A DNA stretch of 64,000 nt from Caulobacter sp. (GTDB lineage Bacteria; Pseudomonadota; Alphaproteobacteria; Caulobacterales; Caulobacteraceae): positions 1 to 64,000 of the forward strand of contig JAUXMY010000029.1 of NCBI GenBank assembly GCA_030683005.1. Direction: 5' to 3'. This document shows, one piece after another, positions 54,941 to 63,805 of the stretch. The position numbers and the translations under genes were made by a program. How positions within the stretch are numbered: the first letter of the stretch is position 1; each line of letters opens with the position of its first letter. The notes beneath the pieces are model-generated. The model was not told the origin of the DNA. It searched no databases and saw only the letters and a program-made list of their open reading frames with translations.

Positions 54941-55822
54941 TCACCCCGCCCGCGCCACCGCCTCCATCCCCAGCATCGCCGCCTTCCTTCCCAGCCCCCA
55001 GTGGTACCCGGTCAGCCGTCCGTCACGGGCGATCACGCGGTGGCAGGGGATCAGCAGGCTGACGGGGTTGGCGCCGATGGCGGCGCCGGCGGCCTGGAAG
55101 GCCTTGGGCTTGCCGGCCCAGCCTGCGACCTCGCCATAGGTGGCGGTCCGGCCGGACGGGATGCGCAGCAGGGCCTTCCAGACCTGGATGTGGAACGGCG
55201 TGCCGATCAGCACCAGCGGCACCGGCCCGCCTTCGCCGCCGAAGGCCGCCAGCGCCATCTCGCCGGCCGCCGCATCATCGCGGACCCAGTCGGCGGCCGG
55301 GAAGCGGCGGTGCATGTCGGCGAAGGCGGCGTCCTCCTCGCCCTCGCCGGCGAAGCCCAGCCCGGCCAGCCCGCGCGGCGCGACGGCGAACAGGCCCCGG
55401 CCGAACGGCGTGGGCGCCAGACCCCAGCGCAGGGTCAGGCCCTCGCCCCGCCGGCGCGCCTCGCCCGGCGTCACCGCCTCCTGGGCGATGAACAGGTCAT
55501 GCAGCCGCGAAGGGCCCGACAGGCCGGCGTCGAAGGCGGCGTCCAGCACGCTGGCGCCCTGCTCCAGGCTGCGCCGCGCCTCGGCATGGGCGATGGCCCC
55601 GACGAAGGTCTTGGGGCTGACCCCGGCCCAGCGGGTGAAGATGCGCTGGAAGTGGAACGGCGACAGGCCGACCGCCTCGGCCGCGTCGTCCAGCGAGGGG
55701 TGGTTCTGCCAGTGATCGGCCAGCCAGACGAGCGCCCTCTCCATGCGGTGATAGTCGCGGGCGCGGTCCTCGAGCTGGACAAGGGTGGCGGTCATCGGGT
55801 CATCGATCATGTCGCGGGCCAT
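54941..55822 (-). CDS. AraC-type regulator fused to O6-methylguanine-DNA methyltransferase
   Basis: A 293-residue fusion. The N-terminal part (~25-125) is an AraC helix-turn-helix domain (DAAEAVGLSPFHFQRIFTRW). The C-terminal part (~200-290) is an Ogt/Ada suicide methyltransferase with VWKALLRIPSGRTATYGEVA and LLIPCHRVIARDG, Cys260 being the acceptor. The N-terminal zinc/methylphosphotriester domain of E. coli Ada is missing. It therefore repairs alkylated DNA and may regulate genes, but cannot sense phosphotriesters as Ada does. The ATG at 55822 is used; 55810 is also possible. Confidence 0.88.
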   Translation of the reverse strand: MARDMIDDPMTATLVQLEDRARDYHRMERALVWLADHWQNHPSLDDAAEAVGLSPFHFQRIFTRWAGVSPKTFVGAIAHAEARRSLEQGASVLDAAFDAGLSGPSRLHDLFIAQEAVTPGEARRRGEGLTLRWGLAPTPFGRGLFAVAPRGLAGLGFAGEGEEDAAFADMHRRFPAADWVRDDAAAGEMALAAFGGEGGPVPLVLIGTPFHIQVWKALLRIPSGRTATYGEVAGWAGKPKAFQAAGAAIGANPVSLLIPCHRVIARDGRLTGYHWGLGRKAAMLGMEAVARAG

Positions 55823-55871
55823 GAACGCAAGTTAGGACCCGGGCGCGGACCCCTCCACCCGGTTCTTGCGG

Positions 55872-56369
55872 TCAGGCCGGCAGCGCGGCGGCCGTCGGAT
55901 AGCGCTCGGCCCGCGCCGCCCGCAGCGCGTCGTCCAGCGCGCGGCCGAGGTTGGCCCGCTCCTCGGGGCTCAGCGCCCGGCCGACCAGGTAGCGCTTGCG
56001 GTGCATGCGCAGGCGAACCTTGGTGTCGTCCTGACCGAACGACTCGACGTCGAGGCCGGTGAAGGCCGTCGGCGAGGTCCAGACCGTGCGGCTGCCGCGC
56101 TCGGACTCCAGCCAGATCTCGACCTGCTCGGCGCTGACCCGCACCCGCTCCTTGCGCGCGGCCGCCCGGAAGCTGGCCCGGAAGGCGAGCCAGATGGCCA
56201 GCACGTCGAGCCCGAGGAAGATCGGGGCCGGCCAGGCGCCGATGACGAAGAAGAACAGCGAGAACACCGAACTGGCCGCCACGACCACGCCGAGGATGAT
56301 CCGAAACCCCAGCGGGCTCAGCGAGGCGTTCTGGCGGATTTCCGCATCCATGTAGAGCCGGCCGGACAT
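55872..56369 (-). CDS. DUF2244 membrane protein
   Basis: A 165-residue protein. Two helices (FRIILGVVVAASSVFSLFFFVIG and ILGLDVLAIWLAF-like, residues ~20-65) are followed by a soluble beta-rich domain with RVRVSAEQVEIWLESERG and VRLRMHRKRYLVGRAL. That is the DUF2244 (COG5488) plan of alphaproteobacteria. Function unknown. Start uncertain: 56381, 56369 and 56351 are all ATG and none has a good ribosome site. Divergent from nth. Confidence 0.8.
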   Translation of the reverse strand: MSGRLYMDAEIRQNASLSPLGFRIILGVVVAASSVFSLFFFVIGAWPAPIFLGLDVLAIWLAFRASFRAAARKERVRVSAEQVEIWLESERGSRTVWTSPTAFTGLDVESFGQDDTKVRLRMHRKRYLVGRALSPEERANLGRALDDALRAARAERYPTAAALPA

Positions 56370-56434
56370 GGGCGGGAACATAGGTCGCGACCCCCGTCTT
56401 GGCGAGCGCGCCGGGTCACGCCATCTTCGCGGCG

Positions 56435-57112
56435 ATGAAGAAACCCGCCGTGCGACGCAAACGCCTAAGCCCTAAGGAACGCGCGCGCGTCGATACGCTG
56501 TTCGACCGCTTCTCGACCCTGTCGGACGACCCGCGCACCGAGCTGCATTTCACCAGCCCCTTCACCCTGGTGGTGGCGGTGGCCCTGTCGGCCCAGGCGA
56601 CCGACGTGGGGGTCAACAAGGCGACTGCCAGGCTATTCCCCGTGGCCGACAATCCCGCCGACATGGCCGCGCTCGGCGTCGACGGCCTGATCCCCTACAT
56701 CAACTCCATCGGCCTGTTCCGGAACAAGGCGAAGAACGTCATCGCCCTGTCGGAGATCATCCTTCGGAAGCACGGCGGCGAGGTGCCCCTGAACCGCGCC
56801 GACCTCGAAGCCCTGCCCGGCGTCGGCCGCAAGACCGCCAGCGTGGTGCTGAACGAACTGGGCGTCGAGCCGGCCATCGCCGTCGACACCCACGTCTTCC
56901 GCGTCTCGCACCGCCTGAAACTGTCGGCCGGCAAGACGCCCGACAAGGTCGAGCAGGACCTGATGGCGATTGTGCCCGAGCCGTACCTGACGCGGGCGCA
57001 CCACTGGCTGATCCTGCACGGGCGGTATGTGTGCGTGGCGCGCAAGCCCAAGTGCCTGGAGTGCCGGGTGCGGGACCTGTGTCCCTCGCGGGAGTTGTTT
57101 GTGGGGGGTTAG
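56435..57112 (+). CDS. nth: Endonuclease III
   Basis: A 225-residue base-excision-repair glycosylase/AP lyase for oxidised pyrimidines. The helix-hairpin-helix LPGVGRKTASVVLNEL includes the catalytic Lys, VDTHVFRVSHRL the catalytic Asp, and CVARKPKCLECRVRDLC gives the Cys-x6-Cys-x2-Cys-x5-Cys ligands of a [4Fe-4S] cluster. The ATG at 56435 begins MKKPAVRRKRLSPKERARV. Confidence 0.96.
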   Translation: MKKPAVRRKRLSPKERARVDTLFDRFSTLSDDPRTELHFTSPFTLVVAVALSAQATDVGVNKATARLFPVADNPADMAALGVDGLIPYINSIGLFRNKAKNVIALSEIILRKHGGEVPLNRADLEALPGVGRKTASVVLNELGVEPAIAVDTHVFRVSHRLKLSAGKTPDKVEQDLMAIVPEPYLTRAHHWLILHGRYVCVARKPKCLECRVRDLCPSRELFVGG

Positions 57113-57174
57113 GGGGGCGGTGGAGCGGGTTGTCCGCTTTCGACCCATTGCAGACTCCTGCTTACCACTACCTC

Positions 57175-57588
57175 TCAATGCGCGGCGGCTCGCTCGAAGT
57201 CGCGCAGCGCGAACTGAGGCCTGGCGCAGGCGCTTGTGTACGGCAGGCTGCCCTGCGAGCGGGCAACTTTGGCAAGAACGAGAACGTCACGTGATTGAAC
57301 AAAGTCCATACCGCAGGTAGCTACCCGAGCGCCGGGCGCGTGCGCGATCCGCTGCACAGCGCTGTGACGCCCCTTTAGCGTGCGGGACACAACAAACTCA
57401 GTCACCACGAATCCTTCACGCCCCTCTGTCGAGTCCGGCACGGTCGATACCGCCCGTCCGACGAACGCGACCTCTGCAAAGCCGAGTTGATCCGAGGCGC
57501 TTTTCCAAGTTTGGCAGGAGCATGCCCAGGCCGCTCCGCCGATCAGCACCAGAGCAGTTGCACAGACGAGCGTGGTAATGGTGCGCAT
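57175..57588 (-). CDS. Secreted TIMP/NTR-like protein
   Basis: A 137-residue protein with a signal peptide (RTITTLVCATALVLIGGAAWA) followed at once by CSC, so the mature N-terminus would start with Cys, as in tissue inhibitors of metalloproteinases and netrin-like domains. EVAFVGRAVSTV and EFVVSRTLKG fit the beta-barrel of that fold, with later Cys in ATCGMDF and TSACARP. Bacterial members are uncharacterised. Its GC content is visibly lower than its neighbours', which could mean recent arrival. Confidence 0.65.
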   Translation of the reverse strand: MRTITTLVCATALVLIGGAAWACSCQTWKSASDQLGFAEVAFVGRAVSTVPDSTEGREGFVVTEFVVSRTLKGRHSAVQRIAHAPGARVATCGMDFVQSRDVLVLAKVARSQGSLPYTSACARPQFALRDFERAAAH

Positions 57589-57827
57589 GTCGGCACGTTA
57601 GCAAAGCCGCATCGTTTGCCAAAGTCTGCTCCGCACCCTGAGCTGACCCTAAGCCTCGGCCCCCCTCTTTTCCGCTCATCCTCGCGGAAGCGAGGACCCA
57701 GGCTTTGTTGAACGTGCACGCATTGTCGGGGTCTGGCTGCTCGCAATCCTTTGCGCTGATAGGGCCCGCCGTAAACCTGGGTCCTCGCTTCCGCGAGGAT
57801 GGGCGGGGTGTTTGGGGTGGCTGGATC

Positions 57828-57855
57828 GGGGACATGCACTTCAGTGCGTGTCCCC
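57828..57855. repeat. Second copy of the 20250 hairpin
   Basis: GGGGACATGCACT-TCAG-TGCGTGTCCCC is identical over all 28 bases to the hairpin at 20250-20277, and both are preceded by ATC. The two copies are 37.5 kb apart. Confidence 0.9.
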
Positions 57856-58249
57856 CGCCGCTGCAAAGCTGCTGGGGCGCCCCTCCCCCGTTTACCCGGC
57901 GACCCGAAGGGCGGCGCGGAGCGCCAACGCCGGGATTCCATAACCGCGCTCTGAGCCCTTGCCCCATGGACCCCGGCCTTCGCCGGGGAGACGGAGAATA
58001 GGGGTGTGTCGCAAGTCTGGCCGCACCCCGGAGAGCTCACTCCCCCTCCGGCGGTCCCCGCCCTGATGCCTTGGCGGAGCATTGCGCGGGCGGTCGCCCT
58101 GCTCAAGGACCGGCTTCGCCGGCCGCGCAGCGGCGGCCCGCAGGGCCGTCCTTGACCAGGGCGACCGCTCGCGCGCCCATTCCATCAAGGCCGATGGGCC
58201 GCTGTGGTCAGGGCTCCCACGACGTTCAGCGCGCATCGCCGCACCCTCC

Positions 58250-58372
58250 GTCATGGCCCGACTTGTTCGGGCCACCCATGCGTGGTGCGTGACGGGGTTG
58301 GCCGGCGCGCTGTCGGCGCTTCCTGTCCGAATGATCGTGTTCATGGGTGGCCCGAACAAGTCGGGCCATGAC
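58250..58372. repeat. REPIN-like inverted hairpin pair, copy E
   Basis: Arms 58250-58280 and 58342-58372 are 31-bp perfect reverse complements, each with the hairpin TGGCCCGA-CTTGT-TCGGGCCA. Compared with copy D, the stem changed from GTCGGA/TCCGAC to GGCCCGA/TCGGGCC while pairing is intact, and the outer CATGGGT/ACCCATG ends are the same. Confidence 0.9.
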
Positions 58373-58746
58373 GGGAAAGGGGCGCCGGGACTGGTTCCGA
58401 CGCAGCCGGTAGCAGTCCCCAAAGCGAGACTCCCGAGACATATACTCCCGAGACAAAGCGGGACATTCCACCCCTTTGCGGGACATCGCGCCCGGCCATC
58501 CGTCCACCGTCTCCCGGGCGGCGCCATACTGGTGGGATGACGGGTGAACTTCACGGGACGGCGGCGGGCGGAAGCCTTTGCGGGCAAGGGATCGGGTCCC
58601 GGCACGGCGTGACCGCGCCTGCACTCATCCACCCCTCAATGCCAACCGCGACCGCCCTCTGTACCCCCAACGGCGCCAGCGCCCAGGCCGCGCAAAACGG
58701 CCTGAAGACACCGGGGACACTCAAGCGGCCGCTTGAGCATCAGCCC

Positions 58747-59601
58747 TCAACGCTGAAGCGCCGCCTTCACCGCCGCCGCGAACCGCGCCGCCGCTTCCGG
58801 GCAGTGCTCGAAGAACAGGTCCGGCTCGATGGCTTCCAGCTCCATGACCCGCAGCGAGCCGTCCAGGTGGCGGATCAGGTCGACGCGGGCGTAGACCGGG
58901 GTCTCGTCCAGGGCGGCGAACACGGCGGCGGCGACGGCCATGGCCTCGTCCGACGGGGTCGCCGGGCCGATGGTCGAGCCGAACTGCGGCTGGACGCGGA
59001 AGTCGCCGGGGCCGGCCACCTTGCCGACCGCGTGGCTGAAGACGCCGCCGAAATGCAGCATCGAGAGCTCGCCCTCGCCGCCGACCGACGGCAGGAAGGG
59101 CTGGATCATCGCCGGGCCGGTCGGGCCGTTCTCCAGCGCCGCGCCGGGCGCCAGCCGGATGGTTTCGTGCGAGCCGCCCGAAATCTGGGGCTTGATGACC
59201 AGCTCGCCGCCGCCCAGCAGCTCGCGGGCTTCCTCAACGGTCTTGCCGGTGGCGCGGTCGGCGAAGATCGTCGGCACGACCGGGACGTCGGCGTCTTCGA
59301 GGTCGGCCAGATAGGTCTTGGCGGTGTTCCAGCGCAGCATGGCGGCGCTGTTCAGGATGCGCACGCCGGACGCGGCGAGAGCGTCCAGCATCCCGAACCA
59401 CCGCTCCGTCTCCAGGTGATAGCCCCAGGTGAGCAGCGGCATGACGACCTCGGCGTCGGTCTCGCCCGCCCGGGTCCACGGCAGAGGCTCGGCGACCAGG
59501 CCCGCCGTCGCGAGCGCGGCGGCGTAACGCTCGAAATAGCGCGGCCAGAAGTCCGCATAGGGACTGTCTGCGGCGGGGGTCAGGAGGGCGATCCGGGTCA
59601 T
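58747..59601 (-). CDS. ATP-grasp (RimK-like) ligase
   Basis: A 284-residue ATP-grasp protein. The N-terminal Rossmann-like part is MTRIALLTPAADSPYADFWP. GGELVIKPQISGGSHET supplies the ATP-grasp Lys and glycine loop, and YARVDLIRHLDGSLRVMELEAIEPDLFF has the Mg-binding Asp, Glu and Asp/Asn. Related to RimK/glutathione-synthetase-type carboxylate-amine ligases. Substrate unknown. 33 bases separate it from the DUF1330 gene upstream. Confidence 0.85.
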   Translation of the reverse strand: MTRIALLTPAADSPYADFWPRYFERYAAALATAGLVAEPLPWTRAGETDAEVVMPLLTWGYHLETERWFGMLDALAASGVRILNSAAMLRWNTAKTYLADLEDADVPVVPTIFADRATGKTVEEARELLGGGELVIKPQISGGSHETIRLAPGAALENGPTGPAMIQPFLPSVGGEGELSMLHFGGVFSHAVGKVAGPGDFRVQPQFGSTIGPATPSDEAMAVAAAVFAALDETPVYARVDLIRHLDGSLRVMELEAIEPDLFFEHCPEAAARFAAAVKAALQR

Positions 59602-59634
59602 GCGAGGCCCGGTACCGCCCCCCGCCCCCTGGCG

Positions 59635-59922
59635 TCAAACGCCCTGAACGAGGACCACGCGGTAGTCGGCGCCCTTGAACCGGTGCGCGCGGGCGGCGGT
59701 GTAGGCCGGGCTGTCGTACCAGGCCTTGGCCTCCTCGGCGGTCGGGAAGGAGACGACGACCACGCCCTCAACCTCGGGACCTTCGAGGACCTCGTGCTTG
59801 CCGTAGACCACGTGCGGGGTGATCGCGTGGCCGGCCATGGTGGCGCCGGCGAGGCCGGAGTAGGTCGCCAGTTCGGCGGCGTCGGTGGTCTTGTCCCGGG
59901 TGAAGATCAGATAGGCGGCCAT
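59635..59922 (-). CDS. DUF1330 protein
   Basis: A 95-residue dimeric alpha-beta barrel (ferredoxin-like) protein: AAYLIFTRDKTTDAAELATY, VVYGKHEVLEGPEVEGVVVVSFPT and AKAWYDSPAYTAARAHR are the DUF1330 blocks. The family is of unknown function, related to EthD/antibiotic monooxygenase folds. GGGAGCG precedes the ATG. Same strand as the ATP-grasp gene, probably one transcript. Confidence 0.9.
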   Translation of the reverse strand: MAAYLIFTRDKTTDAAELATYSGLAGATMAGHAITPHVVYGKHEVLEGPEVEGVVVVSFPTAEEAKAWYDSPAYTAARAHRFKGADYRVVLVQGV

Positions 59923-60073
59923 GGTTTCGCTCCCTGCGATGATTGCGGCGGGGGACCCTGGCGGCGCTGCCGGAAGGGAAGTCGAGCCGCCTGTGGGACG
60001 CCGCGTTCATTGCCCCGAAACGCCTTTTCCCGTAACGACCGGCCTGAAGTTTCCGCACGAGATGCCCCGCCCC

Positions 60074-61066
60074 ATGACCGCCCTCTACGACGTCGCCGCC
60101 ATCGGCAACGCCATCGTCGACGTGATCGCCCCCTGCGAGGAGGCCTTTCTCGAAGCCGAAGCCCTGGTGAAGGGCTCTATGCAGCTGGTCGATGAGGCCC
60201 AGGCCATCGCCCTCTACGGTCGGATGGCGCCGGGGATGGAGACCTCAGGCGGCTCGGCCGGCAACACCGTCGCCGGCGTGGCCAGCTTCGGCGGCCGGGC
60301 GGCCTATCTGGGCAAGGTGGCGGCCGACCAGCTGGGCGACGTCTACGAACATGACATGAGGTCCATCGGCGTGGCCTTCGACACCATGCGCCTGACCGGC
60401 GGCCCGGCGACGGCGCGCAGCATGATCAACGTCACGCCCGACGGCCAGCGGACCATGTGCACCTATCTGGGCGCCTCGATCGAGCTGGCCCCGGACGATG
60501 TGAAGCCGGAAATCATCGAGGGCTCGTCGATCGTCTATCTGGAAGGCTACCTGTTCGACCCCAGCGAGGCGCGGCGCGCCTTCGCCAAGGCGGCGGGCCT
60601 GGCCCATGCGGCGGGGCGGCAGATCGCCATCACCCTGTCGGACGCCTTTGTCGTCGACCGCCACCGGGGCGCCCTGCTGGGCTTCATCGAGGGCCAGTGC
60701 GACATCGTCCTGGCCAACGAGGCCGAGGTGAAGGCGCTGTTCGAGACCGACGACTTCGACGCCGCCGCCGCGAAACTGGGCGCCATGACGAAGATCTGCG
60801 CCATCACCCGCAGCGAGGCCGGCTCGCTGGTGCTCGCCGGGCGGGACTCGGCGCTGATCCCTGCCTTCCCGGTGGAAAAAGTCGTGGACACGACGGGCGC
60901 CGGCGACCAATACGCAGCGGGCTTCCTGCTGGGGATCGCGCGCGGCCTGCCGCTGGCGACGGCGGGCAGGCTCGGCGCCCTGGCGGCGGCGGAAGTCATC
61001 GGCCACTACGGCCCCAGACCGCAGGTCTCGCTTGAGACCCTGGCGAAGGCGGAAGGACTGATCTGA
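60074..61066 (+). CDS. PfkB-family sugar/adenosine kinase
   Basis: A 330-residue ribokinase-fold kinase. [11 protein letters not shown] and [25 protein letters not shown] form the substrate end; [15 protein letters not shown] has the catalytic Asp and anion hole of the PfkB signature. Caulobacterales relatives are called adenosine kinase. The ATG at 60074 ([11 protein letters not shown]) is used; 60062 is four codons earlier. Its TGA overlaps the hisB ATG by one base (TGATG), so it heads the his cluster. Confidence 0.85.
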   Translation: MTALYDVAAIGNAIVDVIAPCEEAFLEAEALVKGSMQLVDEAQAIALYGRMAPGMETSGGSAGNTVAGVASFGGRAAYLGKVAADQLGDVYEHDMRSIGVAFDTMRLTGGPATARSMINVTPDGQRTMCTYLGASIELAPDDVKPEIIEGSSIVYLEGYLFDPSEARRAFAKAAGLAHAAGRQIAITLSDAFVVDRHRGALLGFIEGQCDIVLANEAEVKALFETDDFDAAAAKLGAMTKICAITRSEAGSLVLAGRDSALIPAFPVEKVVDTTGAGDQYAAGFLLGIARGLPLATAGRLGALAAAEVIGHYGPRPQVSLETLAKAEGLI

Positions 61067-61656
61067 TGGCCCGGACGGCCGAAGTGGTGCGCGAGACGAA
61101 GGAGACGCAGATCCGCGTCTGGATCGATCTCGACGGGACCGGCGAGTCGACGGTTTCGACCGGCATCGGTTTCTTCGACCACATGCTGGAGGGCTTCGCC
61201 CGCCACGGCGGCTTCGACCTGAGGGTCGAGACGAAGGGCGACCTGCACATCGACATGCACCACACCGTCGAGGACACCGGCATCGTGCTGGGCCAGGCGG
61301 TGAAACAGGCGCTGGACGGCTTCAAGGGTATCCGCCGCTTCGGGACCGCCTACATCCCGATGGACGAGACCCTGACGCGCTGCGCTTTGGATCTTTCGAA
61401 CCGCGCGTACCTGATCTGGAAGGTCGCCTTCGCGCGGCCCAAGGTCGGGGAGATGGACACCGAGCTGTTCAAGGAATTCCACCACGCCTTCGCCATGAAC
61501 TGCGGCGCCTGCGTGCATCTGGAAACCCTGTACGGCGACAACACCCACCACATCGCCGAAAGCGGCTTCAAGGCCCTGGCCCGGGCCCTTCGCGAGGCGG
61601 TGGAGCTGGACCCCAAGACTCATGGCCGGGCTCCCTCGACCAAGGGCGTGCTCTAG
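61066..61656 (+). CDS. hisB: Imidazoleglycerol-phosphate dehydratase
   Basis: A 196-residue stand-alone HisB (no phosphatase domain). [17 protein letters not shown] and [14 protein letters not shown], with later [10 protein letters not shown] and [17 protein letters not shown], provide the metal-binding His/Glu pairs. It catalyses the sixth step of histidine synthesis. Starts on the last base of the preceding kinase stop. Confidence 0.96.
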   Translation: MARTAEVVRETKETQIRVWIDLDGTGESTVSTGIGFFDHMLEGFARHGGFDLRVETKGDLHIDMHHTVEDTGIVLGQAVKQALDGFKGIRRFGTAYIPMDETLTRCALDLSNRAYLIWKVAFARPKVGEMDTELFKEFHHAFAMNCGACVHLETLYGDNTHHIAESGFKALARALREAVELDPKTHGRAPSTKGVL

Positions 61657-61665
61657 GAAACCCCT

Positions 61666-62310
61666 ATGCAGAGCGTCGCCCTGATCGACTACGGGTCGGG
61701 CAACCTTCGCTCGGCCGAAAAGGCGCTCCGCAAGGCGGCGGAGGGCATGACCACGCCTGCCGACATCGTCGTGACGGCCGATCCTGACGTCGTGGCCCGC
61801 GCCGATGGCGTGGTGCTGCCCGGCGTGGGCGCGTTCGCCGCCTGCATGGCGGCGCTCTCCTCGCGCGAGGGCCTGATCGAGGCCATGGGCGAGGCGGCGC
61901 TGACCCGCGGCGTCCCGTTCCTGGGCATCTGCGTGGGCATGCAGCTGCTCGCCGGCCGGGGGCTGGAGTTCGGGGTCACGCCGGGGCTGGGCTGGATCGG
62001 CGGCCAGGTCGCCCGCCTGACCCCGTCCGATCCGGCGGCCAAGATCCCGCACATGGGCTGGAACCCGCTGACCGCGGTCCGCGACATTCCGCTGATGGCC
62101 GGCCTTGGCCCGGCCCCGCACATGTACTTTACCCATTCCTTCGCGTTCACGCCCGACGATCCGTCACATGTGGCCGCCAGCGTCGACCACGGCGGGCTGT
62201 TCGCCGCCGCCGTGGCCAAGGGCAACATCATGGGCGTCCAGTTTCACCCCGAGAAGTCCCAAGGCTCCGGCCTGAGGCTGCTGCAGAACTTCCTGGAGAC
62301 GCGCGCGTGA
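61666..62310 (+). CDS. hisH: Imidazole glycerol phosphate synthase, glutaminase subunit
   Basis: A 214-residue class I amidotransferase that feeds ammonia to HisF. Nucleophile Cys89 is in [11 protein letters not shown]; His194 and Glu196 are in [23 protein letters not shown] at the N-terminus is typical. Nine bases after hisB, with TAGGAAA as ribosome site. Confidence 0.96.
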   Translation: MQSVALIDYGSGNLRSAEKALRKAAEGMTTPADIVVTADPDVVARADGVVLPGVGAFAACMAALSSREGLIEAMGEAALTRGVPFLGICVGMQLLAGRGLEFGVTPGLGWIGGQVARLTPSDPAAKIPHMGWNPLTAVRDIPLMAGLGPAPHMYFTHSFAFTPDDPSHVAASVDHGGLFAAAVAKGNIMGVQFHPEKSQGSGLRLLQNFLETRA

Positions 62311-63029
62311 TCCTCTATCCGGCCATCGACCTGAAGGACGGCCGCTGCGTGCGGTTGCTGCACGGCGACCTCAACAAGGAGACGGTGTTCAACACCTCGC
62401 CGGCCGACCAGGCGCAGCAGTTCCAGAAGCAGGGCTTTTCCTGGCTGCACGTCGTCGACCTGAACGGCGCCGTCGAGGGCCGGCCGGTCAACGCCGCCGC
62501 CGTGGCCGACATCATGAACGCCATCTCCATTCCCGTGCAGCTGGGCGGCGGCGTGCGGACCATGGCCGCCATCGAGGCCTGGATCGAGGCCGGCATCGAC
62601 CGCGTGATCCTGGGCACCGTCGCGGTCAAGGACCCGGCGCTGGTCAAGGCCGCCGCCCGCCAGTGGCCCGAACAGATCGCCGTGGCCATCGACGCCCGCG
62701 ACGGCATGGTCGCCACCGAGGGCTGGATCGGCGCCTCCGACCTGGGCGTCATCGAGCTGGCGAAGCGCTTCGAGGACGCCGGCGTGGCGGCCCTGATCGT
62801 CACCGACATCGGCCGCGACGGGGCCATGGTCGGGGTCAATGTCGAGCAGGTCGGCGAGGTGGCCGACGCGGTCTCCATCCCCGTCATCGCCTCGGGCGGC
62901 ATCGCCTCGGTGCGCGACATCGAGCTGCTCAAGGCGCGGCCGGGCGTGCCGATCGCCGGCGCGGTGCTGGGTCGATCCCTGTACGAGGGCGCGGTCGACC
63001 CGGCCCAGGCCCTGAAGATCGCCGGCTGA
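62307..63029 (+). CDS. hisA: ProFAR isomerase
   Basis: A 240-residue TIM-barrel enzyme, fourth step of histidine synthesis. [19 protein letters not shown] holds the first catalytic Asp, and [18 protein letters not shown] the second. PVQLGGGVR and VIASGGIAS bind phosphate. GTG start overlaps the hisH stop (GTGA), so translation is coupled. Confidence 0.96.
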   Translation: MILYPAIDLKDGRCVRLLHGDLNKETVFNTSPADQAQQFQKQGFSWLHVVDLNGAVEGRPVNAAAVADIMNAISIPVQLGGGVRTMAAIEAWIEAGIDRVILGTVAVKDPALVKAAARQWPEQIAVAIDARDGMVATEGWIGASDLGVIELAKRFEDAGVAALIVTDIGRDGAMVGVNVEQVGEVADAVSIPVIASGGIASVRDIELLKARPGVPIAGAVLGRSLYEGAVDPAQALKIAG

Positions 63030-63805
63030 TGCTGAAGGTCCGCGTCATCCCCTGCCTGGACGTCAAGGACGGCCGCGTGGTGAAGGGCGTAAACTTCGTC
63101 GCCCTGCGCGACGCCGGCGATCCTGTCGAGCAGGCGCGAGCCTATGACGCGGCCGGGGCGGACGAGCTGATGTTCCTCGATATCACCGCCAGCCACGAAG
63201 GGCGGGGCGCGATCCTCGACGTCATCGCCCGCACCGCCGACGTCTGCTTCATGCCGGTGTCGGTCGGCGGCGGGGTGCGCTCGGTGGAGAACGCCCGCGC
63301 CCTGCTGCGGGCCGGGGCCGACAAGGTCTCGATCAACACCGCCGCCGTCGAGGACCCTGACCTGATCAGCCGCATGGCCGACGCCTTCGGCAGCCAGTGC
63401 GTGGTCGTCGCGGTCGACGCCAAGGCGCGACCGGATGGAGGCTGGAACATCTTCACCTACGGCGGCCGCAACGACACAGGCCTCGACGCCATCGTCTTCG
63501 CCGAGCGGGCGGTCGCCAAGGGTGCGGGCGAGATCCTGCTGACCTCGATGGACCGCGACGGCGCGAAGACCGGGTACGATATCGGCCTGCTGCGCGCGGT
63601 GACCGGCGCGGTCAGCGTGCCGGTGATCGCCAGCGGCGGGGCGGGCAACGTCGATCACTTGGTGCAGGCCGTCACCGAGGGTCACGCCGACGCGGTGCTG
63701 GCCGCCTCAATCTTTCACTTCGGCGAGGTCTCGGTGGCCGAGGCCAAGCGCGCTATGGCCCGGGCGGGAGTCCCCGTGCGGCTGGTCGAGGGAGCAACCG
63801 CATGA
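63029..63805 (+). CDS. hisF: Imidazole glycerol phosphate synthase, cyclase subunit
   Basis: A 258-residue TIM barrel, paralogous to HisA, that closes the imidazole ring and releases [22 protein letters not shown] holds Asp11 and [12 protein letters not shown] holds Asp ~130-region equivalents. [10 protein letters not shown] and [10 protein letters not shown] bind the phosphates. The ATG shares its A with the hisA stop (TGATG). The released AICAR enters purine synthesis at PurH, encoded elsewhere in the window. Confidence 0.96.
   Translation: MLKVRVIPCLDVKDGRVVKGVNFVALRDAGDPVEQARAYDAAGADELMFLDITASHEGRGAILDVIARTADVCFMPVSVGGGVRSVENARALLRAGADKVSINTAAVEDPDLISRMADAFGSQCVVVAVDAKARPDGGWNIFTYGGRNDTGLDAIVFAERAVAKGAGEILLTSMDRDGAKTGYDIGLLRAVTGAVSVPVIASGGAGNVDHLVQAVTEGHADAVLAASIFHFGEVSVAEAKRAMARAGVPVRLVEGATA

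Larger units (their letters stand above)
57589..58746. repeat. 1.16-kb gene-free region built of palindromic repeats
   Basis: No convincing gene. In order: arms 57677-57702 and 57776-57801 (start CATCCTCGCGGAAGCGAGG), a 26-bp perfect inverted repeat; the hairpin at 57828-57855, identical to 20250-57277-type copy at 20250-20277; stem pieces CCCCGGCCTTCGCCGGGG near 57971; arms GCGGGCGGTCGCCCTG (58086 on) and CAGGGCGACCGCTCGC (to 58172); REPIN copy E; and direct repeats ACTCCCGAGACA at 58429 and 58444. From ~58500 to 58746 nothing recognised. Confidence 0.8.

Noticed and set aside
58082..58632. Open frames on both strands in the repeat-rich gap
   Set aside because: They read through palindromic repeats, have no ribosome site or domain, and mirror each other on the two strands.
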